NCBI GenBank assembly: GCA_030428105.1
Contig: JAUIBE010000002.1
Location: 186,001-250,000 of the forward strand
Length of the DNA stretch: 64,000 nt
Origin: Gammaproteobacteria bacterium
GTDB taxonomy: Bacteria; Pseudomonadota; Gammaproteobacteria; Xanthomonadales; SZUA-36
Direction of reading: 5' to 3'
Shown: one piece after another, positions 33,577-42,942 of the stretch
Layout of the letters: each line of letters begins with the position of its first letter
How positions within the stretch are numbered: position 1 is the stretch's first letter
Made by a program: the position numbers and the translations under genes
Notes under the pieces: generated by a model
Database searches by the model: none
The model's input: only the letters and a program-made list of their open reading frames with translations
What the model was told of the DNA's origin: nothing

Positions 33577-34965
33577 ATGATTGGACAGCGATTGTCTGAG
33601 GAATTGAAAAGATCGGTCCGCCACCTCGCTGCGCACGCGAGGCGGAAGGCTCCCTGGCTTACAAATCAACGCCTTACGGCGTTTGCGGTGACGCTCGTTG
33701 CCGTGAGCCTGGCCCTGGGCGGGCTTAATCCAACAAAGGATTCGGCGGCAGAAGTCGTTGCCGACGCTTCAACTGAAGCCTTCCCGCGGGTTGTTCCCGA
33801 ACAGTTGGTTGAGCATGTGCCTGCACTTCCCGAGCAGCCACTTGAAGATACCGCAGAGCCGGTCGACTCCGGAAGCTGGAACGCAGTTTCCGTGCGCAGC
33901 GGACAAACCCTGGGGGCAATCTTCAACGAGCAGGGCTACAGCGCCGCGACCCTGCATCAGCTGGTTACGCTGGACGAGAACACCCAGAAACTGGCGCGCA
34001 TCCGCCCCGGCGACCTGTTTGAATTCCAGAATGACGAGCAAGGCGCTTTCGAGAAGATGCGCTATGCCCTGAATGACACCCAGTACCTGGTGGTCAGCAA
34101 AGAAGGCGATGCGCTGCACAGCAGCCTGGTCGAACGAGAAATCACCACCGAGGTGGCGGAAGCCGACGGCGTAATCACCAGCTCCATGTATGCAGCGGCC
34201 AAGGAAGCCGGCATCAGTGATACGGTGATCATGGACCTGGCCAACATCTTCGGCTGGGATCTCGACTTTGTCCTCGACGTTCGCGAGGGCGACCAGTTCT
34301 TCATTATTTACGAGAAGCTGTTCCGCGAAGGCGAGTTTCTCAAGGACGGCCGCATCCTGGCCGCCACCTTTGTCAGCCAGGGGCAGCGCTACCGCGCTAT
34401 TGGCCATGAGTCTGAGGCTGGCTTTGATTATTACGACCCGGATGGCCGCACCATGCGCCGCGAATTCCTGCGCGCGCCGCTGAACTTCTCGTATATCTCT
34501 TCTGGCTTTAACCCGAAGCGCATGCACCCGGTTCTCAAGCGCGTGCGACCACACAACGGCATCGACTACTACGCGCCGCGCGGAACCCCGGTTTACGCGG
34601 CAGGCGATGGCAAGGTGATCCGTTCAGCGTACTCCAACTCCAACGGCCATCACGTTTTCATCCAGCACTCCGATGGCATCGTTACCAAGTACCTGCACTT
34701 CAGCAACCGCGCGGTGAAGGAAGGCCAGAAAGTGCGCCAGGGACAGACCATCGGCTATGTAGGCTCCACCGGCCTGGCATCCGGTCCGCACCTGCATTAC
34801 GAATTCGTGGTCAACGGGGTACATCGCAACCCGCGTACCGTACCGCTGCCCGAAGTCATTCCGCTGGACGGCAATACCCTGGACGAATTCCAACAGCAGT
34901 CCGCGCCGATGTTGACCCGCCTCCGCAGGCTGGAATCAACGTCGTTCTATGCCAGCGCCAAGTAA
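33577..34965 (+). CDS. M23-family murein endopeptidase with OapA/LysM-like N domain (MepM type)
   Basis: The protein of about 462 residues has one N-terminal membrane anchor (TAFAVTLVAVSLALGGL), an OapA/LysM-like domain (SVRSGQTLGAIFNEQGYS), and a C-terminal LytM domain with the zinc motifs HNGIDYYAPRG (H and D) and GPHLHYEF. All catalytic residues are present, so it should cut peptidoglycan cross-links. I chose the ATG at 33577; 33502 and 33541 are alternatives. It overlaps anmK by 17 bases. Confidence 0.9.
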   Translation: MIGQRLSEELKRSVRHLAAHARRKAPWLTNQRLTAFAVTLVAVSLALGGLNPTKDSAAEVVADASTEAFPRVVPEQLVEHVPALPEQPLEDTAEPVDSGSWNAVSVRSGQTLGAIFNEQGYSAATLHQLVTLDENTQKLARIRPGDLFEFQNDEQGAFEKMRYALNDTQYLVVSKEGDALHSSLVEREITTEVAEADGVITSSMYAAAKEAGISDTVIMDLANIFGWDLDFVLDVREGDQFFIIYEKLFREGEFLKDGRILAATFVSQGQRYRAIGHESEAGFDYYDPDGRTMRREFLRAPLNFSYISSGFNPKRMHPVLKRVRPHNGIDYYAPRGTPVYAAGDGKVIRSAYSNSNGHHVFIQHSDGIVTKYLHFSNRAVKEGQKVRQGQTIGYVGSTGLASGPHLHYEFVVNGVHRNPRTVPLPEVIPLDGNTLDEFQQQSAPMLTRLRRLESTSFYASAK

Positions 34966-36055
34966 CCCCAGCGCGCCCCAACGTTTTATCGGCATGATTT
35001 CCGGCACCAGCCGGGACGGCGCCGATATTGGCCTGGTCCGGTTCGATGATGACCAGCCGGCGCTGGAGCGCAGCCTGTGCCTGCCCTACCCCGAACACCT
35101 GGCAACCACGCTGCGCAAGCTGATTGGCCCGGCCCAGCGACCAGCCGATTCCGACCTGGCGCAACTCCACGATGAACTGGGCCGATTCTTCGCCGAAAGC
35201 GCGAACCGCCTGCTGGCGGAAGCCGGCCTCGAGCGGGGAGACATCACGGCAATTGGCTCCCACGGCCAGACGGTCTGGCACGAGCCGCCCGAATCTATCC
35301 AGCTTGGCAACCCGGCATTGATCGCTTCGCTCACCGGCATTACCACGGTGGGCGATTTTCGCACTGCAGATCTGCAGGCTGGCGGCGAAGGCGCCCCGCT
35401 GGCGCCGCTGTTGCACCGCGCCCTGTTCCAGCCCGGGTCGGGCCAGGCGGCGGTGATCAACCTGGGCGGCATCGCCAATGTCTCGCTGGTGGATTCAGGC
35501 GGCCAGGTCAGCGGCTACGACACCGGGCCGGCCAATTGCCTGCTGGATGGCTGGATCCAACACCAGCAAAACAAGGACTTTGACCAGGACGGCGCCTGGG
35601 CGGCCTCCGGCACGGTCATCCAGCCACTATTGATAACGCTGCTCGAAGACCCCTGGTTCAGCCGCCTGCCGCCGAAAAGCACCGGGGTGGAATACTTCAA
35701 CATGCACTGGCTGGAATCGAAGGCCGAACTGGCCGAGTTCCCGCCGCAGGACATCCAGGCCACGCTGGCGGAGCTGACAGCCCGTTCAGTGGCCGATGCG
35801 GTACCGGGCGATGCCCGCGAAGTGCTGGTCTGCGGCGGTGGCGCACACAATGGCCATGTTCTTCAACGCCTGCGTGCCCTGCTCCCTGGCACCAGCGTGC
35901 AAACCACCGAATCCCGCGGCGTCAATCCCGACGCGGTGGAAGCCACCCTGTTCGCCTGGCTGGCGCGCGAGCGGCTGGCCGAGCGCAGCCTCGACACGAC
36001 TTCTATCACAGGCGCACGCCACCCCGTTCTGCTAGGTTCCATTCATCACCCCTGA
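34949..36055 (+). CDS. anmK: Anhydro-N-acetylmuramic acid kinase
   Basis: The enzyme phosphorylates and opens 1,6-anhydro-MurNAc in peptidoglycan recycling. The 368-residue protein has the family N-terminal ATP motif GMISGTSRDGADIGL, GSHGQTVWHEP, VINLGGIANVS and the C-terminal PDAVEATLFAWLA. It overlaps the murein peptidase gene, a pair conserved next to tyrS. ampG lies just beyond, fitting a cell-wall recycling neighbourhood. Confidence 0.96.
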   Translation: MPAPSNPSAPQRFIGMISGTSRDGADIGLVRFDDDQPALERSLCLPYPEHLATTLRKLIGPAQRPADSDLAQLHDELGRFFAESANRLLAEAGLERGDITAIGSHGQTVWHEPPESIQLGNPALIASLTGITTVGDFRTADLQAGGEGAPLAPLLHRALFQPGSGQAAVINLGGIANVSLVDSGGQVSGYDTGPANCLLDGWIQHQQNKDFDQDGAWAASGTVIQPLLITLLEDPWFSRLPPKSTGVEYFNMHWLESKAELAEFPPQDIQATLAELTARSVADAVPGDAREVLVCGGGAHNGHVLQRLRALLPGTSVQTTESRGVNPDAVEATLFAWLARERLAERSLDTTSITGARHPVLLGSIHHP

Positions 36056-36070
36056 ACGGAGCGCGTTGCC

Positions 36071-36448
36071 ATGTCGCTGTTGTTGAACCTGCTGTGGTTA
36101 CTGCTGGGCGGTTTCCTGGTTGCCCTGGCCTACGCCCTGGGCGGCATCCTGCTGTGCATCACCATCATTGGCATTCCATTTGGCCTGCAGTGCTTCAAGC
36201 TGTCGCGCCTGGCGCTGGCGCCATTCGGCAGCGAGGTGCGCGAAACCGAACCGCCCGGTGGCGTGCTGGCCATCATTATGAACATCATCTGGCTGATCCT
36301 GCCCGGGGTTGAGCTGGCGATTTTCCACCTGGTGATGGCGGTGGTGCTGGGCATTACGATCATCGGCCTGCCGCTGGCAGTGCAGCACCTGAAGATGGTG
36401 CGGCTGGCGATCTTGCCGTTTGGCGCGCGGGTTTCTCCAGCGCTCTAG
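36071..36448 (+). CDS. YccF domain membrane protein
   Basis: The 125-residue protein carries two YccF domains in tandem, each with the ILLCITIIGIPFGLQCFKL-type motif (second copy VVLGITIIGLPLAVQHLK). It has about four membrane helices. Function is unknown. Its TAG stop shares the sequence CTAG with the stop of the convergent ampG gene. Confidence 0.88.
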   Translation: MSLLLNLLWLLLGGFLVALAYALGGILLCITIIGIPFGLQCFKLSRLALAPFGSEVRETEPPGGVLAIIMNIIWLILPGVELAIFHLVMAVVLGITIIGLPLAVQHLKMVRLAILPFGARVSPAL

Positions 36449-37710
36449 TTGGGAGATTTCCCGCCCCGCCAGGGCGCGACCTTGAGCAGCAGCAACATGC
36501 CGGGCACCGCCACCGCGAAGCAGATCCAGTAGAAGGTGGTCCAGCCCACCGACTCGACGATAAAGCCGGTGGTGGCGTTGGCAACCGTGCGCGGAATGGC
36601 GATAAAACTGCTGAACAGCGCGAACTGCGTTGCCGTGAACGCCTTGCTGGTTTCCCGCGCCATGTAGGCCGTTAACGCGATTGCGCCCAGGCCAACGCCC
36701 AGGTACTCACCGCTGACTACAACGAAAAGCCCGGCGAGAGTCGGCCCAGCCTGGCTGAGCCAGACATAGGGCAGGATGGTGGCCATCTGGACAAAGCCGA
36801 ACATCCACAGCGCGCGGTTGATGCTCACCTTGAGCATGACCACGCCACCCAGCACACCACCGGCTATACCCGCCCACAGGCCGGCAAACTTAGCCACTGT
36901 GCCAATCTCGGTGTTGCTGTAACCCATGTCGATATAGAACGGTGTAGCCAGCGCCGTGGCCAGGTTGTCGCCGAGCTTGTAGAAAAACATGAAGGCCAGG
37001 ATGGCCAGGCCGCTCTTGATGCCATCGCGCTGGAAAAACTCCTTGAAAGGGTCTACCACCGCTTCGCGCAAAGTCTTCGGCGCCAGCAACTCGTTGCTCA
37101 CCTCTTTCACCACCAGCACCGTGACCATGCCTACCAGCATGAACGCCGCCGTCACCCAGAACACCACGCTCCAGGGAACATGATCGGATAGGATCAGGGC
37201 GAGCGAGCCGGGCACCAGTTGTGACACCCGGTAGGCGTTGATCCACATCGAGGTGCCGGTGCCGAGCTCATCGTCTTCCAGCAATTCACGACGGTAGGCA
37301 TCGATCACGATGTCCTGGCTGGCGCCGAAAAACGCCACCAGCGAGACGATGACAATGACCACCGGCATCGATTGTTGCGGGTCGAAGTGGCCAAGCAGGC
37401 CAACGCACACCAGCACGCCAAGCTGGGAAAGCAGCGCCCATCCCCTTCGCCGGCCAAGGAAGGGCAGCGAGTAGCGGTCCATCAGCGGCGACCACAGGAA
37501 TTTCCAGGTGTAGGGCAGCCCGACCAGGGCAAACAGGCCGATGGTGGAAAGATCGATGTCGGCGCGACGAAGCCAGGCGGAAACCAGCGAGACCAGGATG
37601 AACAGCGGCAGGCCGGATGAGAAGCCGAGAAAGATGCAGGTCAGCATCTTCCGGTTAAACAGGATCTCCTTCCAGTTGCGCTGCGGCGCGGCTGCGACCG
37701 GTTCGCTCAA
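36445..37710 (-). CDS. ampG: AmpG-family muropeptide permease (MFS)
   Basis: I place the start at the TTG at 37710, which overlaps the exoIII stop as TTGA and gives 421 residues beginning MSEPVAAAPQRNWKEIL. A longer frame continues upstream, but only over exoIII. The protein has about 12 membrane helices with AmpG hallmarks: FSSGLPLFILVSLVSAWLRR, LGRRRGWALLSQ and AYRRELL. It would import anhydro-muropeptides for recycling, consistent with anmK nearby. Confidence 0.9.
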   Translation of the reverse strand: MSEPVAAAPQRNWKEILFNRKMLTCIFLGFSSGLPLFILVSLVSAWLRRADIDLSTIGLFALVGLPYTWKFLWSPLMDRYSLPFLGRRRGWALLSQLGVLVCVGLLGHFDPQQSMPVVIVIVSLVAFFGASQDIVIDAYRRELLEDDELGTGTSMWINAYRVSQLVPGSLALILSDHVPWSVVFWVTAAFMLVGMVTVLVVKEVSNELLAPKTLREAVVDPFKEFFQRDGIKSGLAILAFMFFYKLGDNLATALATPFYIDMGYSNTEIGTVAKFAGLWAGIAGGVLGGVVMLKVSINRALWMFGFVQMATILPYVWLSQAGPTLAGLFVVVSGEYLGVGLGAIALTAYMARETSKAFTATQFALFSSFIAIPRTVANATTGFIVESVGWTTFYWICFAVAVPGMLLLLKVAPWRGGKSPN

Positions 37711-38498
37711 GGCAACACGCGCTCCGGAATTTCGTATTCGTAGTCCATGGTCAATGGGGCGTGATCGGAAAAACGCTCGTCCTTGTAGATCTCCACGTTG
37801 CGGGCCGTGGCCGAAATGCCCGGCGTGCACACATGGTAATCGATACGCCAACCGGTGTTGTTGTCCCAGGCGCGTCCGCGGTTCGACCACCAGGTGTACT
37901 GCTCTTCGCGTGCGTCAAGCTGACGAAAGGTATCCACCCAGCCGGCCTTGCCGAACAGCTCGCTCATCCACGCGCGCTCTTCGGGCAGGAAGCCGGAATT
38001 CTTCAGGTTGCCGCGCCAGTTCTTGATATCAATTTCCTTGTGGGCGATGTTCCAGTCGCCGCAGATGATGTACTCGCGGCCATCCTTTGCCATCTTCTTC
38101 AGCCGCGGCATCAGGTAATCCATCACCTCGAACTTGATCTCCTGGCGCTCCTCGCTGCTCGAGCCCGACGGCATGTACAGAGAGACCACCGAAAGGTCAC
38201 CAAAATCGGCCTGCAACCAGCGCCCCTCGTTGTCCATCAGCTCCCAACCCAGGCCATAGTGCACCCGGTCGGGCTGGTGCTTGCTGTAGATCGCGGTGCC
38301 GCTGTAGCCCTTTTTCACCGCGTCGTGGTAGAAGCAGTGATAACCCAGCGGGTGGAAATCGCGGTCGGTGAGGTTGGGGTGCTGGGCCTTGGTTTCCTGG
38401 ATGCACACGACGTCTGCCTTGCGTGCATGCATCCAGGGGAAAAAATTCTTGCGGTGGGCGGCACGAATGCCGTTGGCGTTCAGTGAAATGATGCGCAC
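37707..38498 (-). CDS. xthA: Exodeoxyribonuclease III
   Basis: The 263-residue EEP-family AP endonuclease starts with GTG (MRIISLNANGIRAA). Active-site elements are NANGIRAA, VCIQETKAQ (Glu), CGDWNIAHKEID (Asp, Asn) and the final FSDHAPLTMDY (Asp-His). It repairs abasic and oxidised 3' ends. It is divergent from pyrE by about 105 bases, a common arrangement. Confidence 0.94.
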   Translation of the reverse strand: MRIISLNANGIRAAHRKNFFPWMHARKADVVCIQETKAQHPNLTDRDFHPLGYHCFYHDAVKKGYSGTAIYSKHQPDRVHYGLGWELMDNEGRWLQADFGDLSVVSLYMPSGSSSEERQEIKFEVMDYLMPRLKKMAKDGREYIICGDWNIAHKEIDIKNWRGNLKNSGFLPEERAWMSELFGKAGWVDTFRQLDAREEQYTWWSNRGRAWDNNTGWRIDYHVCTPGISATARNVEIYKDERFSDHAPLTMDYEYEIPERVLP

Positions 38499-38568
38499 CG
38501 TGTACTGTTCCCGTTCCGAAAGTGCGCCAGCATAGACGGCGCCGGGGTAAAGTGCCAGAGAACTCGCC

Positions 38569-38574
38569 TATACT
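38569..38574 (+). promoter_or_regulatory. Candidate -10 box for pyrE
   Basis: TATACT lies 29 bases before the pyrE ATG and matches TATAAT in five of six positions. The -35 region is weak. I see no attenuator hairpin with a T-run between it and the gene. Confidence 0.35.
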
Positions 38575-38603
38575 CTGCGCTTTGATCCACGGCAAAGATT
38601 GGC

Positions 38604-39293
38604 ATGCAGGATTACAAGCAACAGTTCTTCAATCTCGCCCTGCGCAAGGGCAACCTTCGCTTCGGCGAGTTCACCCTCAAGTCCGGGCGGCTGAGCCCGT
38701 ATTTTTTCAACGCTGGCGGCTTCGATGACGGCGCCTCACTGGGTGAGCTGGCTGCCTGCTATGCGGGTGCGATACTCAATTCCGGGGTTGGCTTCGACAT
38801 GCTGTTTGGACCGGCCTACAAGGGCATCCCGCTGGCTGCCGCGACGGCGGTGGCACTGGCCGAAAAAGACGCCAACGTCGCTTACGCCTACAACCGCAAA
38901 GAGGCCAAGGACCACGGCGAGGGCGGCGTGATTGTCGGCGCGCCGCTGCGCGGGCGAGTGTTGATTATCGATGACGTGGTATCCGCCGGCACCTCGGCGC
39001 GCGAGTCGATTGAGCTGATCCGCAACGCCGGGGCAGAAGTGGCGGGCATCGCCATTGCGCTCGACCGCCAGGAACGCGGCGAGGGTGAACGATCGGCAAC
39101 CCAGGAACTGACAGCGCGCCACGGCTTTCCCTGCATTGCCATTGCCAACCTGGAAGATCTCATCCGCTTCCTGGGCCAATTCCGGGATGGCGGTGATATC
39201 ATATTGGGCAACCATGGTGGACAGGAAAAGGACCCACTTGCGGCCATGGACCTGGAAGCCATCGAACGCTATCGCGAACGATACGGAGCATGA
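38604..39293 (+). CDS. pyrE: Orotate phosphoribosyltransferase
   Basis: The 229-residue PRTase makes orotidine monophosphate. The PRPP-binding motif VLIIDDVVSAGTSARESI and the flexible loop YNRKEAKDHGEGG are both present, as is the N-terminal LRKGNLRFGEFTLKSGRLSPYF. A DUF4124 gene follows one base after its stop. Confidence 0.97.
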   Translation: MQDYKQQFFNLALRKGNLRFGEFTLKSGRLSPYFFNAGGFDDGASLGELAACYAGAILNSGVGFDMLFGPAYKGIPLAAATAVALAEKDANVAYAYNRKEAKDHGEGGVIVGAPLRGRVLIIDDVVSAGTSARESIELIRNAGAEVAGIAIALDRQERGEGERSATQELTARHGFPCIAIANLEDLIRFLGQFRDGGDIILGNHGGQEKDPLAAMDLEAIERYRERYGA

Positions 39294-39294
39294 C

Positions 39295-40002
39295 ATGACA
39301 AGGACAGCCATCATGCAAGCTGCCACTCCGGCTACACTGCTGGGCGCCCTGCTGGCGGCGCTCCTGGCCGCCCAACCCGCCCTGGCCCAGAAAAAGGTTT
39401 ACCGCTGGGTGGATGAAGAAGGCAAGGTTCACTACAGCGAAACACTGCCACCCAACTGGAAGGGAGAAACCCACGACGAATTGCGTGGTGATGGCATGGT
39501 CACCGAGGAAGGCGTCAGTCACGCCCCCGATCCGGTGGCCGAAGACGGCGCCCCCGACCCGCTGGAAGGCAAAACCCCGCTCCCCACCGACAAGTCCGGC
39601 ATGAAAAGGCCCGATCCTTTGTACACCGATGCTGAAAAACAGCAGCGCATGGATCGCCTGCTGATGTTGCGCTATCACTCCGAAGAAGAGCTGATCGACG
39701 CGATGGAAATCGAGATCAACCAGCTCGAGTACGACGAGCGGCTGCTAAGCGCCACCGAGCAAAGCCTCAAAACCAGCCTGCGCTCCAGCATCGACGCTGC
39801 TGGCCACCGCCAGCGAGCAGGCCTGGAAGTGAGCGAAGACATGCTGGCCAACATCAGCAAGATCCGTTCCCAGCTCGAGGAGAACCAGAGCTCGCTGCGC
39901 GGCCTGAAGGTGCGTGAGCAAAACATCCGCGATGACTTCCAGCGCGACCTTGACCGCTACCGCGAGCTGGCGGAAATGTACTCGGCGCAGGAAGACAGCT
40001 AG
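39295..40002 (+). CDS. DUF4124 periplasmic coiled-coil protein
   Basis: The 235-residue protein has a signal peptide ending near AQPALAQ, then a DUF4124 domain (KKVYRWVDEEGKVHYSETLPP). An acidic linker follows, and a long charged C-terminal coiled coil (about residues 125-230). DUF4124 domains are common in periplasmic proteins of gammaproteobacteria; function is unknown. The start follows the pyrE stop by one base, and the signal peptide supports this start. Confidence 0.87.
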   Translation: MTRTAIMQAATPATLLGALLAALLAAQPALAQKKVYRWVDEEGKVHYSETLPPNWKGETHDELRGDGMVTEEGVSHAPDPVAEDGAPDPLEGKTPLPTDKSGMKRPDPLYTDAEKQQRMDRLLMLRYHSEEELIDAMEIEINQLEYDERLLSATEQSLKTSLRSSIDAAGHRQRAGLEVSEDMLANISKIRSQLEENQSSLRGLKVREQNIRDDFQRDLDRYRELAEMYSAQEDS

Positions 40003-40038
40003 GCCTGGCGCCCGGCATTCTCCAAGGTAATCGACACC

Positions 40039-40830
40039 ATGTTTACCCGCTGTCCCGGCTGTCATACGGTCCACCCTTTGAACGCGGTTCTGCTGGCGCA
40101 GGGCAATGGTCTTTACCGCTGCGGCAAATGCAACAAGGTCAGCAACGCCCTGCAGAACCTGTTCGACCAGTGGCCCGGCGCGGGCGACAAGCCCACCACC
40201 CCGGAGGCGGGCAATCGCCAACCACCGGTGCTGGGTCTTCCCAGCGAACCAGGCAACGGCCAGCCGGCTGAAGCGCCCACCGAAATCTCCGACGAGGAAG
40301 CCGCGCTGCTCAAGGCGGCCGGATTTGGCGCCCAGGCAGAACCAACCTCACCCGCTCCGGCCAATGGCCAGCGCGCCTGGATGGCCGCGGCCGCCGCAAT
40401 GGGCGTGGTCACCCTGCTAAACCTGTTCTTTGTCAGTGGCGATGCCCTGCTGGCCTCGCCCTCCATCCACGGCGCGCTGGAGAAGGTCGGGTTGGCCGAT
40501 CCGGCGCCGGCGCCGCTTTACCGCAACCTCGAGTTGCTGCGCCTGGCCAGCAGCGAGATGCACAGCCACCCCACCCTCGACGAAGCGCTGATCCTCAACG
40601 CAACCGTGGTCAATCGCGCCGATCGTGAGCAACCGTTCCCGGCGCTGCAGATCACCTTGTTTGATGCCCAGAACCAACCCCTGGCGGCGCGTGTTTTTGG
40701 CCCCGAGGAATACCTTCCTTCCACTTCCGACCTGGATTCTGGCATGCCTCCGGGCGCCTACCTGCCGGTCATCATGGAGCTGATGGACCCCGGCCAACAC
40801 GCCGTGGGCTTCGAAATGAAGTTCCACTGA
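40039..40830 (+). CDS. Zinc-ribbon DUF3426 membrane protein
   Basis: The 263-residue protein opens with an MJ0042-type zinc finger (TRCPGCHTVHPL and YRCGKCNKV: two CxxC pairs). A Pro/Ala-rich linker follows, with one membrane helix (about residues 115-138), and a DUF3426 domain facing the periplasm. Such proteins commonly sit directly upstream of fis, as here. The role is unknown; a membrane-bound regulator is plausible. Confidence 0.88.
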   Translation: MFTRCPGCHTVHPLNAVLLAQGNGLYRCGKCNKVSNALQNLFDQWPGAGDKPTTPEAGNRQPPVLGLPSEPGNGQPAEAPTEISDEEAALLKAAGFGAQAEPTSPAPANGQRAWMAAAAAMGVVTLLNLFFVSGDALLASPSIHGALEKVGLADPAPAPLYRNLELLRLASSEMHSHPTLDEALILNATVVNRADREQPFPALQITLFDAQNQPLAARVFGPEEYLPSTSDLDSGMPPGAYLPVIMELMDPGQHAVGFEMKFH

Positions 40831-41011
40831 TCATCGCCCGGATGGCGATGACCCGGCCAAAGAAATATGTGGTAGGGTTAGAGGTTCCGGCGCAACAACC
40901 GGAATTGGGGCAGGGACTCCCAGATTTTTCCAGATTTCGCCCGATTCGGAACCTTCCATGGTCCCGGACCAGAGCCAGTAAAAAAGCACCAGGTTCCAAC
41001 AAAAAAAGACA
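40831..41011 (+). promoter_or_regulatory. fis 5' leader with two hairpins
   Basis: The 181 bases between the DUF3426 gene and fis hold a perfect 7-bp hairpin CATCGCC/GGCGATG (40832-40850) with no T-run, and a second hairpin TTCCGG/CCGGAA (40885-40904). An A-rich run lies just before the fis ATG. No consensus promoter is evident, so fis may be read from upstream with the hairpins acting on RNA stability. Confidence 0.3.
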
Positions 41012-41353
41012 ATGCCAGCTCAAGTAGCCACCCAAGAAATCCAGACAACACAGCGACAGACAACCACAGCCAGGCCCGCAGTCGTGCGCCACACCGCACC
41101 ACCCACATTGCGGGAAACCGTGCAAAATTCGATCAGGAACTACCTCAACGACATGGGCTCCTCACAGGCCGAAGACCTGTACCAGATCCTGCTTGCCGAG
41201 GTCGAACCACCGCTGATCGAAGAGGTGTTGAAGTTCACTGGTTATAACCAGTCACGCGCCGCGCGTATCCTTGGCATCACGCGCAATACCCTGCGTTCGA
41301 AGTTGCTCCGCTATGACATACCGGTGACCAATGGCAAGTCCCGGAGGTACTGA
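41012..41353 (+). CDS. fis: DNA-binding protein Fis
   Basis: The 113-residue nucleoid protein has the Fis helix-turn-helix ([27 protein letters not shown]) at its C terminus and a conserved dimerisation core. The N-terminal 35 residues are Gln/Thr-rich and longer than in E. coli Fis (98 aa). Unlike enterobacteria, dusB is not upstream; the DUF3426-fis-purH order is known from xanthomonad relatives. It overlaps purH by 23 bases. Confidence 0.94.
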   Translation: MPAQVATQEIQTTQRQTTTARPAVVRHTAPPTLRETVQNSIRNYLNDMGSSQAEDLYQILLAEVEPPLIEEVLKFTGYNQSRAARILGITRNTLRSKLLRYDIPVTNGKSRRY

Positions 41354-42938
41354 CGAGGCGCAGCTCCAGGGGGATCCTGGCACCGGCGCGTCAAAGCTCG
41401 CGCTGATCAGCGTTTCAGACAAGACCGGGGTGGTCGAATTTGCCCGCGGTCTCAGCGACCTCGGCTTCGGCCTGCTCAGCACCGGGGGCACTGCCAGCGC
41501 ATTGCGCGAGGCCGGCCTGCAAGTGACCGACGTATCCGAGCACACCGGCTTCCCCGAAATCATGGATGGGCGGGTCAAGACCCTGCACCCGAAAGTGCAC
41601 GGCGGCCTGCTCGGCCGCGCCGGCGAAGACGATGCCCTGATGTCTGAACTGGGCATTCCGCGAATCTCCCTGCTGGCGCTAAACCTTTACCCCTTCGAGA
41701 AAGTGACCGCCAACCCCGGTTGCAGTTTTGAAGACGCCATCGAGAACATCGACATCGGCGGGCCGGCCATGCTGCGTTCGGCCGCCAAGAATTTTCGCTC
41801 GGTGGCAGTGGTAACTGCACCCACGCAGTACAACGCGGTGCTCGCTGAGCTCGAGGAAACCGGCGCGCTGGCCGAACAAACCCGCTACCGCCTTTCGGTA
41901 GATGCATTCAACCTGGTGGCGCGTTACGACGACGCGATCAGCAGCTGGCTTTCCGCGCGCACGCCGAGCGAACCAGCCAACGCCTTTCCCGGCCAGGCCA
42001 ATACCGCGTTCAGCAAGGCGCAGGATTTGCGTTATGGCGAGAATCCGCACCAGCAGGCCGCGTGGTATCGCGATACGGCGCCCGCGCCCGGGACCTTGTC
42101 GGACATGACCCAGGTCCAGGGCAAGGAACTCTCGTTCAATAACATCGCCGATGCCGACGCGGCCTGGCAATGTGTTCGCCAGTTCGAAGCGCCCAGCTGC
42201 GTCATCGTCAAGCATGCCAACCCCTGCGGAGTGGCCAGCGCGGTTTCGCCGCTGGAAGCCTACGAGAACGCCTACGCCACCGACTCCACCTCTGCCTTCG
42301 GCGGGGTGATTGCGTTTAACACCGAGGTGGACGAGGAAACCGCGGCCACCATCATCGACCGCCAGTTTGTTGAGTTGATGATTGCCCCGGCATTCACCGC
42401 CGAAGCGCTACAGAAACTGGCGAGCAAGCAGAACATTCGCGTGTTGGTGATCCCGAAAGCGGACATGGCCGGCGGCCTGAACATCCGCAGCGTGGGCGGC
42501 GGCATGCTGCTGCAATCCACCGACGATGCCATGGTGACGCGTGCCGATTGCCAGGTGGTGAGCGAGCGTGCCCCCTCCGAGCAGGAGTGGAACGACCTGT
42601 TGTTTGCCTGGAAAGTCGGCAAGATGGTGAAGTCCAACGCCATCGTCTACGCCGCCGGCGAACGCACCCTGGGCGTGGGCGCCGGCCAGATGAGCCGTGT
42701 CGATTCAGCGCGTATTGCCGCCTGGAAAGCGCACGATGCCGGCCTGTCGCTCCAGGGCAGCGCGATGGCCTCGGATGCCTTCTTTCCCTTCCGCGATGGT
42801 ATCGATACTGCGGCGCAAGCCGGCGTCGTGGCGGTCATCCAGCCCGGCGGCTCAAAGCGCGATGACGAGGTGATTGCCGCAGCCAACGAGCACGGCATGA
42901 CCATGGTGTTCACCGGCATCCGGCATTTCAGGCACTAA
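41331..42938 (+). CDS. purH: Bifunctional AICAR transformylase / IMP cyclohydrolase
   Basis: The 535-residue enzyme catalyses the last two steps of IMP synthesis. The N-terminal IMPCH domain shows [18 protein letters not shown], and the AICARFT domain shows the catalytic KHANPCGVA. The ATG at 41331 lies inside fis; a later start would cut into the domain only slightly, so a few residues are uncertain. purD follows four bases on. Confidence 0.97.
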   Translation: MASPGGTDEAQLQGDPGTGASKLALISVSDKTGVVEFARGLSDLGFGLLSTGGTASALREAGLQVTDVSEHTGFPEIMDGRVKTLHPKVHGGLLGRAGEDDALMSELGIPRISLLALNLYPFEKVTANPGCSFEDAIENIDIGGPAMLRSAAKNFRSVAVVTAPTQYNAVLAELEETGALAEQTRYRLSVDAFNLVARYDDAISSWLSARTPSEPANAFPGQANTAFSKAQDLRYGENPHQQAAWYRDTAPAPGTLSDMTQVQGKELSFNNIADADAAWQCVRQFEAPSCVIVKHANPCGVASAVSPLEAYENAYATDSTSAFGGVIAFNTEVDEETAATIIDRQFVELMIAPAFTAEALQKLASKQNIRVLVIPKADMAGGLNIRSVGGGMLLQSTDDAMVTRADCQVVSERAPSEQEWNDLLFAWKVGKMVKSNAIVYAAGERTLGVGAGQMSRVDSARIAAWKAHDAGLSLQGSAMASDAFFPFRDGIDTAAQAGVVAVIQPGGSKRDDEVIAAANEHGMTMVFTGIRHFRH

Positions 42939-42942
42939 ATAC

